DNA of 64,000 nt, taken from Escallonia rubra. Its lineage: Eukaryota > Streptophyta > Magnoliopsida > Escalloniales > Escalloniaceae. The stretch is taken from assembly GCA_033065855.1 (NCBI GenBank), contig JAVXUO010001091.1, forward strand, positions 363,501-427,500, read 5' to 3'. The notes below the pieces were generated by a model. It made no database searches and was not told the DNA's origin. It saw nothing but the letters and a program-made list of their open reading frames with translations. A program made the translations under genes and the position numbers. Shown here piece by piece: positions 25,997-38,079 of this stretch; position 1 is the stretch's first letter, and every line of letters starts with the position of its first letter.

Positions 25997-28900
25997 TGGC
26001 TAATCATTCTTCTTCGAGTGACTCTTCACATAGTCATTCTCAAAACTGTCGCGCACGAACAAGCAGCTCTCATCGACCTAGTCGTTCTCATGACCAACAC
26101 TCGACCCTTTTACGCCGCCGTCGCACCAGTTCTTCTGAAGATGTTTACGTCAACATAAAATTTTCTACTCTAAAGAACGGTGACCTTCGTCATCGTATAA
26201 ATCGTCAGCTGTTCAAGACACCCCATGCCGACCTCACGAGAGAAATTCATGAGCTGAAAGATGTTGTGAACACTCTTCAACAAAAGCTCGACATGGCGGT
26301 GGCTCCACCATCTACCCATCATTCTCATCTCGACTCTAGCGACCTTCGTTTCCGTCTCACCTTTAGATCAAGCTACGACCGTAAATATAGGTCAGCGGCC
26401 GATTCGACTTTCGATCCCAAAGAGAAAAATAGAGAACACCTGACCAGGAGCGGATCATGCTACCGTCGCGATCCATCAGTCGAAGACAGTACCAATTCCT
26501 CTCCCGAATAGGTCGCCAAAATTGAGACCCCTCGAAGATCTATCCACAGAAAGAAGACACCTAAGTATCGTTCCCGAGAACGAGACTCCTGGAAGGTTGT
26601 CCCTAAATGTCGTTCTCCAGAACGATCTTCCCCGTGGGAAGAATCTGGATATCCGTTATCAGAAGCCATCGAGAAGGAAAAGCTACCTCCCAATTTTTTA
26701 ATGCCTCAATGTGACCTCTATAACGGAACTGGAGATCCGAGAGAACATGTTTACTAATTCGAAACAAACATGCTACTCCTCCAGGTCTTAGACGTTGTCA
26801 TGTGTAGAGTCTTTCCTACCACCTTGAGGAAGGCTGCACATGCATGGCTCAAGTCTCTACAACCGAGATTCATCCACTCCTTCAGCCAATTATCGGATCT
26901 CTTTCAAAAGAACTTTGTGAGCAGTCGCTCCCGAAGGAAAAACTCGGCGAGTCTGCTTAACATTGTACAAGAGAAAAACGAGTCTTTGGCATGCTATCTC
27001 GGGCGATTCAACGCAACCACTTTGGAAATCGATAACTTGGACGAGTCCGTGAAGTATACTGCATTCCTCCGAGGCCTCTAACCAACATCTAAGTTCGCAT
27101 TCTCTGTTAACAAAAGTCCTCCAGGTAATATGAAAGCCCTTCTCGAGAAGGCTAACAAATATATTAAAGCTGAAGAATACCTGGAGACCCACAGAGGACG
27201 ACGTGGAGAAGGGAGGGAAGAACTGGAGAAACGATCTCGGGAGGTAACTCCCCAAGGGAGAAAGTCAACAAAACGTTCTAAGCGTGACGAACGACGTCCC
27301 AAAGATCTGTTTGCCTTGGAAAATCTAACACCCCTCAATGCCAAACCATCACAGATGCTTCACGAGATCAAAGACAATAAAGCTCTCTAGTGGCCAGAAA
27401 AGATGAGATCTCGGCCAAATAAAAGGAATAAAGATTTATGGTGTCACTTTCACAACGATCACGACCATAAAACTGACAATTGCGGGTCACTCAAACGAGA
27501 AATCGAAGCCTTTATCAAGCGTGGCCAATTGAGAAAATTTGTGGCACACAAGGAATGACGATAACAGACACCTCCGGCCATGGAAGAAAGAGAAGATCAG
27601 GAAGAGAATGCGGGTACAATCAACACTATATCTGGGGGATTAGCCGTAGGAGGTTCATCAGGACAGGCTTGAAAAGCGTATGCTAGGGAAGTATGCATAA
27701 CGAGCCGACCCCCAAGTAAGAAAAAAAAGAATGTGCATGTAGCCACGATCTCTTTTTCCGATGAAGATTTAAAAGATGTGAAGACTCCTCATGATGATCC
27801 ATTAGTCATCACCATCAAAGTGGGAAACTTTGATGTGCAACATGTTTTAATCGATAACAGGAGTTCCACAGAAATTTTATTTTACGATGCGTTCAAGAAG
27901 ATGAATATTCCAATAGACTGTCTTCGAAAGATGGATACACCATTGTATGGATTCTCCAACCATCCGGTTACTGTCGAAGGTATTATCGCACTCCCAGTTG
28001 CGATCGGTATACCTCCGACACAAGCCAACCTGATGCTTGATTTTGTGGTAGTAAAGGTCCCATCTGCATACAACGCAATACTTGGATGACCAGCACTTAA
28101 TCAGTTACAGGCTGTAGTATCGACCTACCACCTCAAGATGAAATTCCCCACGGAGCACGGGACTGAAGAAGTGAAATGAGACCAAACTATAGCTCGTCAA
28201 TGCTACATGACTTCATGCTGATCGAAGAACAAGGAAGCACTTATTATCGAAGACCTTCAGGAAGATACAAAGATGCAAAAAGGTGAACTAGTTGAAGATC
28301 TCGTGAGCATTGAAGTATATCCCAAAGAGGAAAACAAGACAGTTCGGATATGTTCGAATCTTAAGGAAAACACTAAGCTCGAGCTAGTGAACCTATTTAG
28401 AACCTATAGGGATATCCTTGCATGGACGGTCACCGACATGCTGGGGATTGATCCCGAGGTCATTACCCACAGGCTAAATGTTGATCTATCTAAGAAACCT
28501 GTCAACTAAAAGAAGAGAACCTTTGCGCCAGAAAGACATGAGAAGATTGAAGAAGAGGTAGATAAACTCTTGACTGGCAACTTTATCGAAGAAATCTACT
28601 ACTCTGATTGGATTGCCAATGTTGTCATGGTTCTTAAACCGGGCGGTAGATGGCGAATTTTTATCGATTACACGGATCTCAACAAAGCATGCCTGAAGGC
28701 AGCTACCCGCTCCCGAGGATTGATCTTTTTATCGATGCCACTTCGGGCCATGAATTGCTCAGTTTTATGGATGCATATTCTGGTTACAACCAGATTATGA
28801 TGCACGAGGACGATGTCTCCAAAATTTCGTTCATCACGGAGAAAGGCCTATACTGTTACAAAGTGATGCCATTCGGACTCAAGAACGCTGGGGCAACTTA

Positions 28901-31301
28901 CCAATGCTTTGTGAACATGATCTTTCAAGACTTGATCGGGAAGAACATGGAGGTCTACGTTGACGATATGCTCGTCAAGAGTATAAAGTCTGAATTCCAT
29001 GTCAAGGACTTGAAGGAAACTTTCGATATACTTCCAAAATATAAGATGAAGCTGAACCCACTCAAGTGCGCTTTCGGGTCAAGTGCGCTTTCGGGGTTGC
29101 ATCGGGGAAATTTTTGGGATTTATGGTTTCTCAACGAGGAATTGAGGCAAACCCAGAGAAGATCAAGGCCATCCAAACCATGACGTCCCCAAAAACCATC
29201 AAACAAGTGCAAGAGTTGACAGGAAGGGTCGCAGCCTTGGGAAGATTCATGGCTCGATCAGCTGAACGATGTCTGCCATTCTTCAAACCCATCAGGAAAG
29301 CAAAAGATTTTGTTTAGACGGACGATTGTCAGAAATCGTTCGAAGAACTCAAAATGTACTTGAGCTCTCCGCCCCTACTTTCGAAACCACTTCACGGAGA
29401 AGACTTGTTTCTGTACCTCTCAGTCACCGAGGTTGCAGTTAGCGTTGTTTTGGTCAGAGAGGAGGATGGAGTCCAGAAACCCATTTACTATGTCAGCAAA
29501 GTCTTACAAGATGTAGAGACAAGATATCTGAAGATCGACAAGATTGCACTAGCCCTTATCATATCAGCTAGGCATCTTCGACCATATTTCCAGTCTCATA
29601 CTATTGTCGTTCTAACGGACCAACTACTTAGAAAGGTTTTACTCAGCCCCGAGGCATCAGGAAGATTGGTAAATTGGTCCGTCGAGTTGGGGGAGTTTGA
29701 TATCCAATATAAACCTCACACTGCAATTAAGGCTCAAGCCTTAGCAGATTTCATTGTCGAGTGTACAGTACCTGAAGAGCCCCCACCCTTGGAATCTTTA
29801 TGTAGGCGGTTCTTCAGCTGTTGGTAGCAGCGAAGCCGGAATCATTCTCATCAGTCTAGAAGGTTTTATTGTTGAATATGCACTTCACTTTGGATTTTAA
29901 GCCTCAAATAACGAGGCGGAACATGAGGCTCTTCTCGCAGAGATAAGGCTAGCACATGCTTTGAAGGTAGATTCACTGTCAGTACACAGTGATTCCCAAT
30001 TGGTGGTCAACCATGTTTTAGGAGATTATGAGGCCAGAGACGAAAGAATAGCTCAATATCTTCAATTAGTCAAGGCTTTGGCATCAAAATTTAAAGACTT
30101 TACCATTCGTCAAATTCCCTGAGATCAGAATACTCAAGCCGATACATTGTCGAGGCTCACTTCCGCCGAAGCCAAAAACGTCCGGCGCTCGGTCTATCTT
30201 GAATTCCTCAAGGAGCATAGTATCAGTACCCAGACTGATATTAGAGTCGTAGATCAAGAACCTTGTTGGATGAACCTGATAGTCAAATATTTGTCTACAG
30301 ACAAATTACCAAATGGAAGATATGAAGCACGAAATCTTCGTGTCAAAGCTGCTCGATGTGCATTAGTAGAATGAATACCGTACAAAAAATCCTTCAACCT
30401 TCCTTACCTCAGATGCTTACGCCGTGCTCCTGTGTCTTATACACCAGTCGCTCATTTGACTTCGATCGTTTATCCGATTTCTTTTGCCATATGGGGAATG
30501 GATCTGCTAGGCCCGTTTCCATTGGCATCTGGTCAACGACGATTTGTAATTGTGGCAATAGAGTACTTCACCAAATGGACTGAGGCAGAATCCCTGGCAA
30601 CCATTACTTCGGCCAAATGTGAAGGCTTATTTTTGAAAAATGTAGTCTGCCATTTTGGAGTACCAAAAGCTCTAGTTGTTGACAACAGAAAGCATTTCGA
30701 CAACAACAACTTATGAACCTTCTGCACAAATCTCTCGATCGATTTAAGATTCACTTCTGTCGCTCATCCGCAGTCCATTGGCCAGACCAAGAACATGAAT
30801 CGAAGCATCTTACAAGGATTGAAGAAAAGATTGGACAAAGCCAAGGGCGCGTGGGTCGACGAACTCCCCAAAGTGTTGTGGGCTTACTGAACAACTCCAC
30901 ATTCGATCACGGGAGAAACACTGTTCTTACTCTGCTATGGAACAGAAGCAATGTTGCCTATTGAGATAGGAGTTTCAACGATATGGGCCTTGCACTTCAG
31001 CGAAGCAGATAACAAAGTCCAACTCAAGCCCATGAATGATCCGTTGTTATAAAACAACGAGTTGCACGCTATTACAATCAGAAAAGTTTGGTCCAAACAG
31101 TTTAAAGAGGGAGATTTGGTTCTTCGTAAGTTAGAAGTATCCGATCCAAAGGCAGCGACAGGAAAGTTATCTTTGAATTGGGAAGGACCTTACCGTGTTA
31201 TAAAGGTACTCAAACCGGGTGCCTATACACTAGGAACACGTTCTGAAGATCCCATCCCTCGTACTTGGAATGCTGAGAACTTGCGCAGGTACTACCAGTA
31301 G
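25997..31301 (+). pseudogene. Ty3/gypsy gag-pol remnants
   Basis: Gag about 25997-27390 (CDLYNGTGDPREH and AHAWLKSL blocks); protease about 27733-28089; RT about 28520-29300 (MPFGLKNAGATYQ and VYVDDMLVKS); RNase H about 29354-29760; second, archaeal-type RNase H about 29820-30120 (NNEAEHEALLAEIRLA, VHSDSQLVVN); integrase about 30150-31000 (WGMDLLGPFP); C-terminal tail about 31062-31301 (LNWEGPYRV). RT before integrase is the gypsy order. The frame is interrupted many times, so it is a fossil. Confidence 0.88.
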
Positions 31302-31504
31302 CATCTTGCCCCTAGGCAAGACACTTCTTTTCGGGGGGATAAGGGGCTCAGACCTTGTCAAACCCCAAATTTCTAGAATAGTCTTTAGCAGATTTTTCGA
31401 ATAAATGGGTTGTTAAGCAATCCAATGTAAACTTTATCTTTTGCTCGAGCAATAAAGTTATTTTTTCTAAGCATTGTTGTAATGTGGAAAAAACTTAGCC
31501 AAGT

Positions 31505-31620
31505 ATTCTGCCCGAACAGAATATCCACCGAACACTCTGCCCGAGCAGAGTGCCGAACTTAGACAAAATATTCTGCCCGAGCATGATGATGGCCGAACAC
31601 TCTGCCCGAGCAGGGTGTCA
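31505..31620. repeat. CTGCCCGAGCAG palindromic repeats, 5' cluster
   Basis: Four or so copies of the near-palindrome TCTGCCCGAGCAGA, spaced irregularly just after the integrase tail. They are the same words as in the array at 34264-34620, so these repeats bracket the antisense ORF region. Confidence 0.7.
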
Positions 31621-31939
31621 CACTCTTGCTTCTTTACAAAAACACAAGTGAGAATAGGCCAAACAGATTAGCTGTAGATCTAAATCGTGAAACGACAAGG
31701 TTTAATGGGGCATCGTCACTCCAATTCTACTGTTGTCTTTTTTAAACTTAGCCGAGCGAGGGTGCTCGACTTCTTTGCCAACTCTTTAAGTGACGATTAA
31801 AGAGTTTTGAGTTAAAGTAAAAGTAAATAATATTGTGTAAATGGTAATATAAACCACGAGAAAGACATAGTGAAACAAAGTGCCATGAAATAAAAAAGAT
31901 AGAGTTTTACAAAAAGCCCTTGAAAGGGCACCAAAGTAC

Positions 31940-34163
31940 TCAGTCTAAAAATATAGAGCCTAGATACAAAGGCCAAATCTTAGACTCGGGGGCATCACCA
32001 GAAGGACCTTCCCCTGGAGGATGGGAAGCCGCAGCATCTCCTGCCTTCGATGGCATAACAGTCTTTCCAGATGGAGACACCACCGCAGGCAGAACAAAAT
32101 CATCCAAAGGGATGTCAGGAAAGCGCTCAGCAAACATCTCCTTGGCCTTCGCGAAGTCCAGCTCGTAAATCTCCAGGCCGTCATCCGTCCGCTTCTTCAG
32201 CCATTCATCCCCAACATTTCCATCAAAGAAGTCGTGGATGCCTTGGTCTTGAGCCTTTTCCACCTTCTTCGCCTCTTCTGCTATCTTCCTCTTCGCCCAT
32301 TCCAATCTCCTCTCCAGAGTCTCAATCTGAGCAAGGTAGTCAGCCTCTTGCTTGCTCAGCTCTTCGGCACGACGGGTGGCCTCATCTGCCTCTTTGATGG
32401 CATCCCTCTTCTGTTGAGCTTCGTCAGCTGCCACCTGCCTTGCCATCTCAAAGCGAGACAACATTGTAGACCCGCTGACGTACATCTGAAATAAAGGTTG
32501 GAACGATCAGCTAAATGAATGTTGAAGGCGAAAACAAAAACTAGTTGGAAGAAGGAATATTACTGTGTATACAGCCTAAGCAAAAGAACATGAAAATGTC
32601 TCATGAGTCTAGTTCTGAAAAACCTCCTTGTCCCGAGGAAGAACTCCATGAAGTAGGTGCTGCTCCGAGATTTGGCTGTCTGACATCCTAATGTCATCAC
32701 GCCTAAGGGTCCATCTGGCTCGGAAGATGGGGTCCTCATCTATGGACACTCCTTCAACAATCTATGGAGACCGGTCAGGAGGAGTAACCTTTACCTTCTT
32801 TGGAACAGGGGGCAGCTCTACACTTGGCTGCTTTTCCTTTCCTTTCCCCTTTGCTTTTTGAAGAAGGCCAAGAAAGCCTCCTTGTGGTGATTTCCCACTT
32901 TCGCTGGCCATTTTTGCAAGAAAAAAGGAATCAGTCTAAAAAACAAACATCAAAACCAAGTTAAAACCAAAGACCCTTGCGAAGCGAACCTAAAGGAACA
33001 ACCTCAGTAGATGACGCGCTAGGAGCAACATGAGGAGGAGGAGGAATCGAAAAACCCGCTGGAATGGGCTTGCGGGGGATAATCTTTGCCCACTCTAATT
33101 GCTGCTCTGAAAGGGGCTCATCAATAAAAAGCCCTCCTCGAAGTTTGATGTGGCTAAGAATACGCTTAGTAAGGTTGTTAGGAGAAAGCTTGCCTGGGTT
33201 TTCAAAATCCTTACAGTAAGGGTTCCAGTCTCTATCAAAGGGTAACTCACTTTTATCTAGATGGCCAACAAAGAACTGTCTGGAATGCCAACCCTTGTTG
33301 GATTTTGGTCCGCCCTTCAGAAGTCGTTGCCTGCTATGAATATAATACTATTCAGGGCAGTTGGCAGCTCCTTTGACAAAACAGATCTCAAAGAAGACTC
33401 TCATTAAATCTGTTGGATATGGTTTATAGCCTGAAGTCTCGACCAAATATATAAGTCCAACCAACTTTCTCCAATCATTCGGAACAAGTTGCCCGAGAGC
33501 CATGTGGTAATGCTTGAAAAAAATTAGAACAAAAGGGTGAAGAGGAAGTCTATACCCAGACTTCACCTGCTCCTCGTATATCCCCGTTTTGAATTTTGTT
33601 CCATAGTTAGCTGGTTCTTGCAAACCTGGAACTCGAGCATACCAACCTTCGGGAAGAGGATATTCCCGAATCAACGCCAACAGATCTTCGGTGGACAACT
33701 TATTCGACTTCTCATCAGTAGTGTACCAAGGCTTAGGATTCGCTTTATCCTTGGCCTGGTCCTTCACATCTCTTAAAGCATTTTTAGCAGGTAAAGAGTG
33801 TGACAGTTGGGAAGATGAAGGAGGACACGGTTGTGAAGTTGAAGGTTGTGGTGCTTGTGGATTTGAAGTACCAACTTCACTTCCCAAAGTTGGAACTCGT
33901 TCTGAGGACGAAGATGAACTACTTCTAACGATTTCTTCAGAAGAAGAAAGACTATCTGAAGACTCATACATAGTTGTTACTAAACTCGAAACTATGAAAC
34001 TAGAAGTGTTGAACAGAAAGAGGAGAGAAAATAGACTTACTTGAAGAGAAGATTGCTTCCAAATGAATTGAGTGAGGTGAAAATGAAGTGAAAGTCTCCT
34101 CTTATAGATAAACTCCAAATAACTGACTCTTGGAGAACCCAACGGTTCATTTCCCCACCCCAC
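31940..34163 (-). pseudogene. Antisense ORF region of the Tat element (gypsy-type transposon protein)
   Basis: On the strand opposite gag-pol, 34163-33348 encodes a Ser-rich N terminus followed by PLPEGWYARVPG and FFKHYHMALGQLVPN blocks, typical of the plant 'putative gypsy type transposon' domain (PF04195, from memory). Downstream, 32485-31940 encodes a long Lys/Glu/Ala-rich coiled-coil-like segment (about residues 15-110). Sequence between them (33347-32600) also looks coding in places, so a spliced antisense transcript is likely, as described for relatives such as Grande. Function unknown. Treated as a fossil with the rest of the element. Confidence 0.75.
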
Positions 34164-34263
34164 CCCACACGTGTCACAACCTAAAGAAAAGAGGAGTTTT
34201 AAAATTTGAAAATTTCCCTTTCAAAGGCATTAAATGCAAAGAAGACACGTGGTGATGGACTGA

Positions 34264-34620
34264 ACAGAATTCTGCCCTAGCAGAATTCTGTCCGAACACT
34301 CTGCCCGAGCAGAGTGACTTTGGCCGAACAGAATTCTGCCCGAGCACTCTGCCCGAACAGAATTCCCTTCTGGTCGAGCATTCTGCCCGGGCAGAATGCC
34401 TTTTGGTCGAGCAGAATTCTGCCCGAGCACTCTGTCCGAGCAGAATGCCCTTTGGCCGAGCAGAATTCTGTCCGAGCACTCTGCCCGAGCAGAATGTCCT
34501 TTGGCCGAGGAGAATTCTGCTTGAGCACTCTGCCCGAGCAGAATGCCCTTTGGCCGGACAGAATTCTGCCTAGCAGAATTTTATCCTAGCACTCTGCCTG
34601 AGCAAAATGCCTTTTTGTCG
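34264..34620. repeat. ~50 bp minisatellite of palindromic CTGCCCGAGCAG words, 3' cluster
   Basis: The landmark CAGAATTCTG recurs near 34264, 34327, 34407, 34459, 34509 and 34557. Each unit alternates GAATTCTGCCCGAGC and CTCTGCCCGAGCAGAA. It lies just upstream of the antisense ORF start, where a promoter for that ORF would be expected. Confidence 0.85.
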
Positions 34621-34744
34621 AGTAAAGTTCCCTTCAAATACTTGAAATGTCGAAAAATAATTTTTATTCTATTTTGGCATATTTCGCTGTGGAAAAAATG
34701 TGCTTCCACCCGGTTCATTAACACTGGTAGAAGCAGGGGGCATA

Positions 34745-35189
34745 TGATATAGCTAAAAATATGCTTCCAATCCAGAGGTGACACGTGGCAAGGATGACGC
34801 GTAACCCTCCATCAAGATATCATTAATTTGGCACTTGCCCTATGTGTCTCTGAATATAATCCTAAAAGTACTCTAACTTCTTTATCAGGGATAAACACAT
34901 GATCCTTTAGAATCGTAACACGATCCTGATTGGATTTGCTTGAAGCCCGGTCCTACTAGGACTTATCTTCCCACTACTATATAAAGGGGTCAGACCCCTC
35001 AGATATGGACAAACTCACACACATATATACATTGTGTACTATTGCTTTTCAGAGTTCTACGTTGTTAGCTATCTCTGACTTAAAGCATCGGAATGTTCCC
35101 CCGCCAAAACCCCACCCGGTAGTCACTCCGTGTTCTCTTTTACAGGCCTATTTTCTGGTGTGGTTCCCGATCTAGTTTTTAGCTGCAAC

Positions 35190-35190
<1 letters not shown>
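34745..35190 (+). repeat. 3' LTR of the Ty3/gypsy element
   Basis: 446 bp, TGATATAGC to GCTGCAACA, aligning with 25457-25963. The TATA box lies at about 34976-34988. The microsatellite expansion of the 5' LTR is nearly absent. Confidence 0.9.
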
Positions 35191-35195
<5 letters not shown>

Positions 35196-35242
<47 letters not shown>

Positions 35243-35899
35243 TCGAAGGTGAGAGAATGTAACATTCTCTTTCCTACTTGGCATGCCTCTCTTTATGCCA
35301 TTTGGCATTCAACCAATCATATAAATTTTACATTTCTCTATGTCCCACGTCAACATGTCCCACTTAAAAACATATATATCTCTCTCCATAAATTTTAAAT
35401 ATATATCTCATTCTAATCATTATCTTATTCAAATCTTGAAACTTTTCAATATTTTTCACAACTCTAACATATTGTCACAATCTAACAAAATTAATTTCTT
35501 TCATTTTACATTATGTTTAGTCATATGAAATATTTTTTTATATATATGTCTGTATATACGTATAATTATCTCTCATATTATTTTTTTCTTATGTCGCATA
35601 ATTTTTATACTATTTTAGGTGAGTTTTATTAGTAAAAATCTCAATACATGGGTTCTTAACATTGTTATTAAAAACGGTAAAAAAAAAAACTCATAACATT
35701 TTAGGTGAAAGTAACATTATTTGTTGTTACTATTCGGCATATAAGTATAAGCTTTTGATTAGCCGTTGTTGGTCCCGCGTGCAACGCACAGAGTTGATAC
35801 TTGTATTACAAGAATCTTAAGGTGGTGTTCAAATATTCCAAGAATCTTAAGGGAAAGTTCTATGTTCGTGTAATTGATTTACGTGGTTATGATACCACA
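35196..35899 (-). other. Distal leader and primer-binding site of the copia element
   Basis: On the minus strand the copia 5' LTR end is followed at once by TGTGGTATCATAACC (35899-35885), close to the initiator-Met tRNA binding site TGGTATCAGAGC. The rest is AT-rich, with a (TA)n(TG)n tract at 35191-35238. No gene. Confidence 0.65.
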
Positions 35900-36453
35900 T
35901 GTTAGGTTATTCATTCCTCTTGACTTCATAATCAAGATTGTTAAAATCTTACAATAGTATAAACATAAAAACATTAGAATTTCGAACTCACCGGAATCGT
36001 AGGAAGCCATAAATTGTCAAGAGCTTTATTTCGATGATGAAAGAATGCCAAGATGCGGAAGCGAACGTATCCCTTTGGTATTGATCTTCAGTACGCTTCT
36101 CTATTCTTGATGATGGAATAGAGTTGTGTATTTTTCATTAGTCTAGGAGGCAAAAGAGTAGCCAAACAATATGATACCCTAGCCTAAAAAAAAAAAGAAG
36201 ATATATCTATATAGAGAGAATAGTGGGATCACCCCTAGACTTGCCAAATCTCAACCATCTATCAAAGTTAAAAGATTAGGGTATATAAGTCTTTTATACA
36301 CCAAAAGTTATTAGTGTATTAGATGCTAAAATTAAATAGTCTCATAAAGTTATTTAGCCAATTTAATTAACTAATGTCCATGTCAAATAAATAGTCAATA
36401 ATAGTATGACCCGTTACGCCACCTAATTAATATTGAACCGATCAAATCTAATA
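35900..36453 (-). repeat. 5' LTR of the Ty1/copia element
   Basis: 554 bp, aligning along its length with 17578-18067. It carries about 75 bp near 36172-36255 that the other LTR lacks. Its outer flank CGGTT (36454-36458) equals the flank of the other LTR. Confidence 0.82.
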
Positions 36454-36860
36454 CGGTTTTCAAAACATTGGAATGACTCTCATTGATACATGTTCATCGA
36501 TACATTGGAAGGGACACGTTAGAGCAATTGGTAGTACTCCTTGAGAGACTTGGAAGCTCAAGCTAGGATGAAATTCTTTAAAGGCTTTGACCTTACAGAT
36601 TAACGAGCTTCGCCCTTAGGAAACTCGCGTAAGGTTTGTTGTCACTCTCTCTTTAACTTGTGATGAGAAAACATTTGAACTAATTTGAAAACACAATCTG
36701 TCTTGTTTGTAGTAGTCACGTTTTTAAGGCTCGCGACATAATTGTCCTTACACAAACATATATATTGATAAGATGGAGATCAGTGATAGCTTAGCCGCAA
36801 AGATACTTTCACTGTGTGTAAGTTCATATGTTCATTTATCGTGAAGGTAGGAAATTTTTT
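36454..36860. other. Intergenic DNA, nothing recognised
   Basis: Low-complexity AT-rich sequence between the copia element and the next DNA transposon. No open frame or repeat end is supported. Confidence 0.4.
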
Positions 36861-37958
36861 AGGGCAAATTATACCTATGTCCCTGAGATTATGGTATAAT
36901 TACAGTAAAAGATATTAAGTTTTAAAATGTAACATACCGTGACCAAACTATTTTAAAATGTATCAGCCGTGTCCATCCGTCAGAGTTCCGTCCAAAAAGT
37001 ATACTTTTTTTATGATGTCATCAATACGTATTTTTAAAATGATGATACTACCCCCTGTACTGTATATACTGGATATTCTTAAAAATTTTAAATTAAGATT
37101 TCAATCCTTAATTTAAAGATTAAGGTTTTAAAACCCTAAAATTGTTCTCTATCTTTATTTGAAACCCTAATTTGCAAATTAGGGTTTCACTGAAATCCCT
37201 AATCTGTAAATTACGGTTTCACTGAAATCCCTAATTTTCTAACTGAAATCGTTGAAACCCTAATTTGCAAATTAGGGTTTCACTGAAATCACTAATCTGC
37301 AAATTAGGGTTTAACTGAAATCCCTAATTTTCAAGCCCTAAATTTCTCACTGAAAACCCTAATTTTCAAGTTCACCCCCCGCCCCCCGGTGCCTCTAACC
37401 AAAGCCAGCACCGCCCTCTTGAGGACCCTATACAAGAGAAGGGTGCGACCAATCATGGTGCTAAACAGGTATGGAGCAGTGTAGGAGAAGAGGTTGCGAA
37501 TGGGACAGATCGATGAGTATTTTGCCTTGATGGCACTCGTGTATTACGATCTGGGGTTTCGGTGGCTTTCAGGTGCAGTGAATGGTTTTTTCCCGCCGTT
37601 TTATCGGCGTCTTAGGGGCTCCTTTGATCTCCCGTTGTCTCGGCTCTCGCCGGTTGCCGTCGACGTTGCTTCTCCCAGTTCCCCGGTCTGTCCCTTTTCT
37701 TTTTTCCCCTGAAATCTGGAAGTTTATGAGGAATAAAAAAATAAAATAAATAAATACAGGAAGAGAAAGAAAGGGAGATGAAGTAATGGCATATGAAAGA
37801 AATTAATCTTTTAACTCAAGGGCAGTAAAGTGATTTTATTAAAACCGTTAGGGTTTTTAAGATTCCGTTTGGTCAACGGACATAAGTCTAATTTATTCAA
37901 ACTATTGTCCTTACTTGTAATTATACCCTAACCTAAGGAACATATGTGTAATTTGCCT
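36861..37958. mobile_element. Mutator-like long-TIR element, non-autonomous
   Basis: Left end AGGGCAAATTATACCTATGT and the complement of the right end, AGGCAAATTACACATATGT, match with few differences over about 50 bp. Flanks AAATTTTTT (36852-36860) and AATTTTTTT (37959-37967) fit a 9 bp duplication, but in a T-run. Inside, 37120-37350 holds repeated palindromic AAACCCTAATTTGCAAATTAGGGTTT-like units, and 37380-37710 is GC-richer and gene-like without a match I recognise. It ends about 120 bp beyond the CER1 stop codon, so it may lie in or near that gene's 3' UTR. Confidence 0.65.
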
Positions 37959-38079
37959 AATTTTTTTAACAAGGTGATAGAATGAATATAAAGAGTACTC
38001 GGTGGTCAGCACCATGCTTGCAATCCGATTATTATTATGACAATAATAACTAATCTAGAGCTAAGGGTAGTTTGTTCAA

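Larger units (their letters stand above)
25457..35190 (+). mobile_element. Ty3/gypsy retrotransposon, Tat lineage, broken
   Basis: 9734 bp, with LTRs at both ends and TATAT flanks (25452-25456, 35191-35195). It sits in an AT-rich stretch of the copia leader, so the flank match alone is weak. Order is LTR, primer-binding site (TGGCGCC just after 25965), gag, protease, RT, RNase H, a second RNase H, integrase, then a 3.4 kb 3' region holding an antisense ORF, and a purine tract (GCAGGGGGCA, about 34733-34742) before the 3' LTR. The second RNase H and antisense ORF are known Tat-lineage traits. Coding parts carry many breaks. LTR divergence is about 6-8% by eye, a few million years and younger than its copia host. 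Confidence 0.88.
17578..36453 (-). mobile_element. Old Ty1/copia retrotransposon, broken, with nested insertions
   Basis: Minus-strand element reading from 36453 down to 17578. It has a 5' LTR (36453-35900), a primer-binding site, a leader, gag-pol remnants and a 3' LTR (18067-17578). Outer flanks are CGGTT at 17573-17577 and CGGTT at 36454-36458, a perfect 5 bp duplication, which ties the distant ends together. Two later insertions split it: a solo LTR at 19016-21198 and a whole Ty3/gypsy element at 25457-35190. Without these it would be about 6.9 kb. It is broken in many places. The LTRs differ at roughly one base in ten by eye, suggesting an age of several million years. Confidence 0.8.

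Noticed and set aside
35775-35795. CCGCGTGCAACGCACAG as a second Helitron hairpin end
   Set aside because: It shares the hairpin-like word with 49608-49624, but no CTRR follows at the right distance.
37120-37350. AAACCCTAA/TTAGGGTTT words as an interstitial telomere
   Set aside because: The plant telomere unit is TTTAGGG in head-to-tail tandem. Here the words are arms of longer palindromes with TTTGCAAA between them, inside a DNA transposon.
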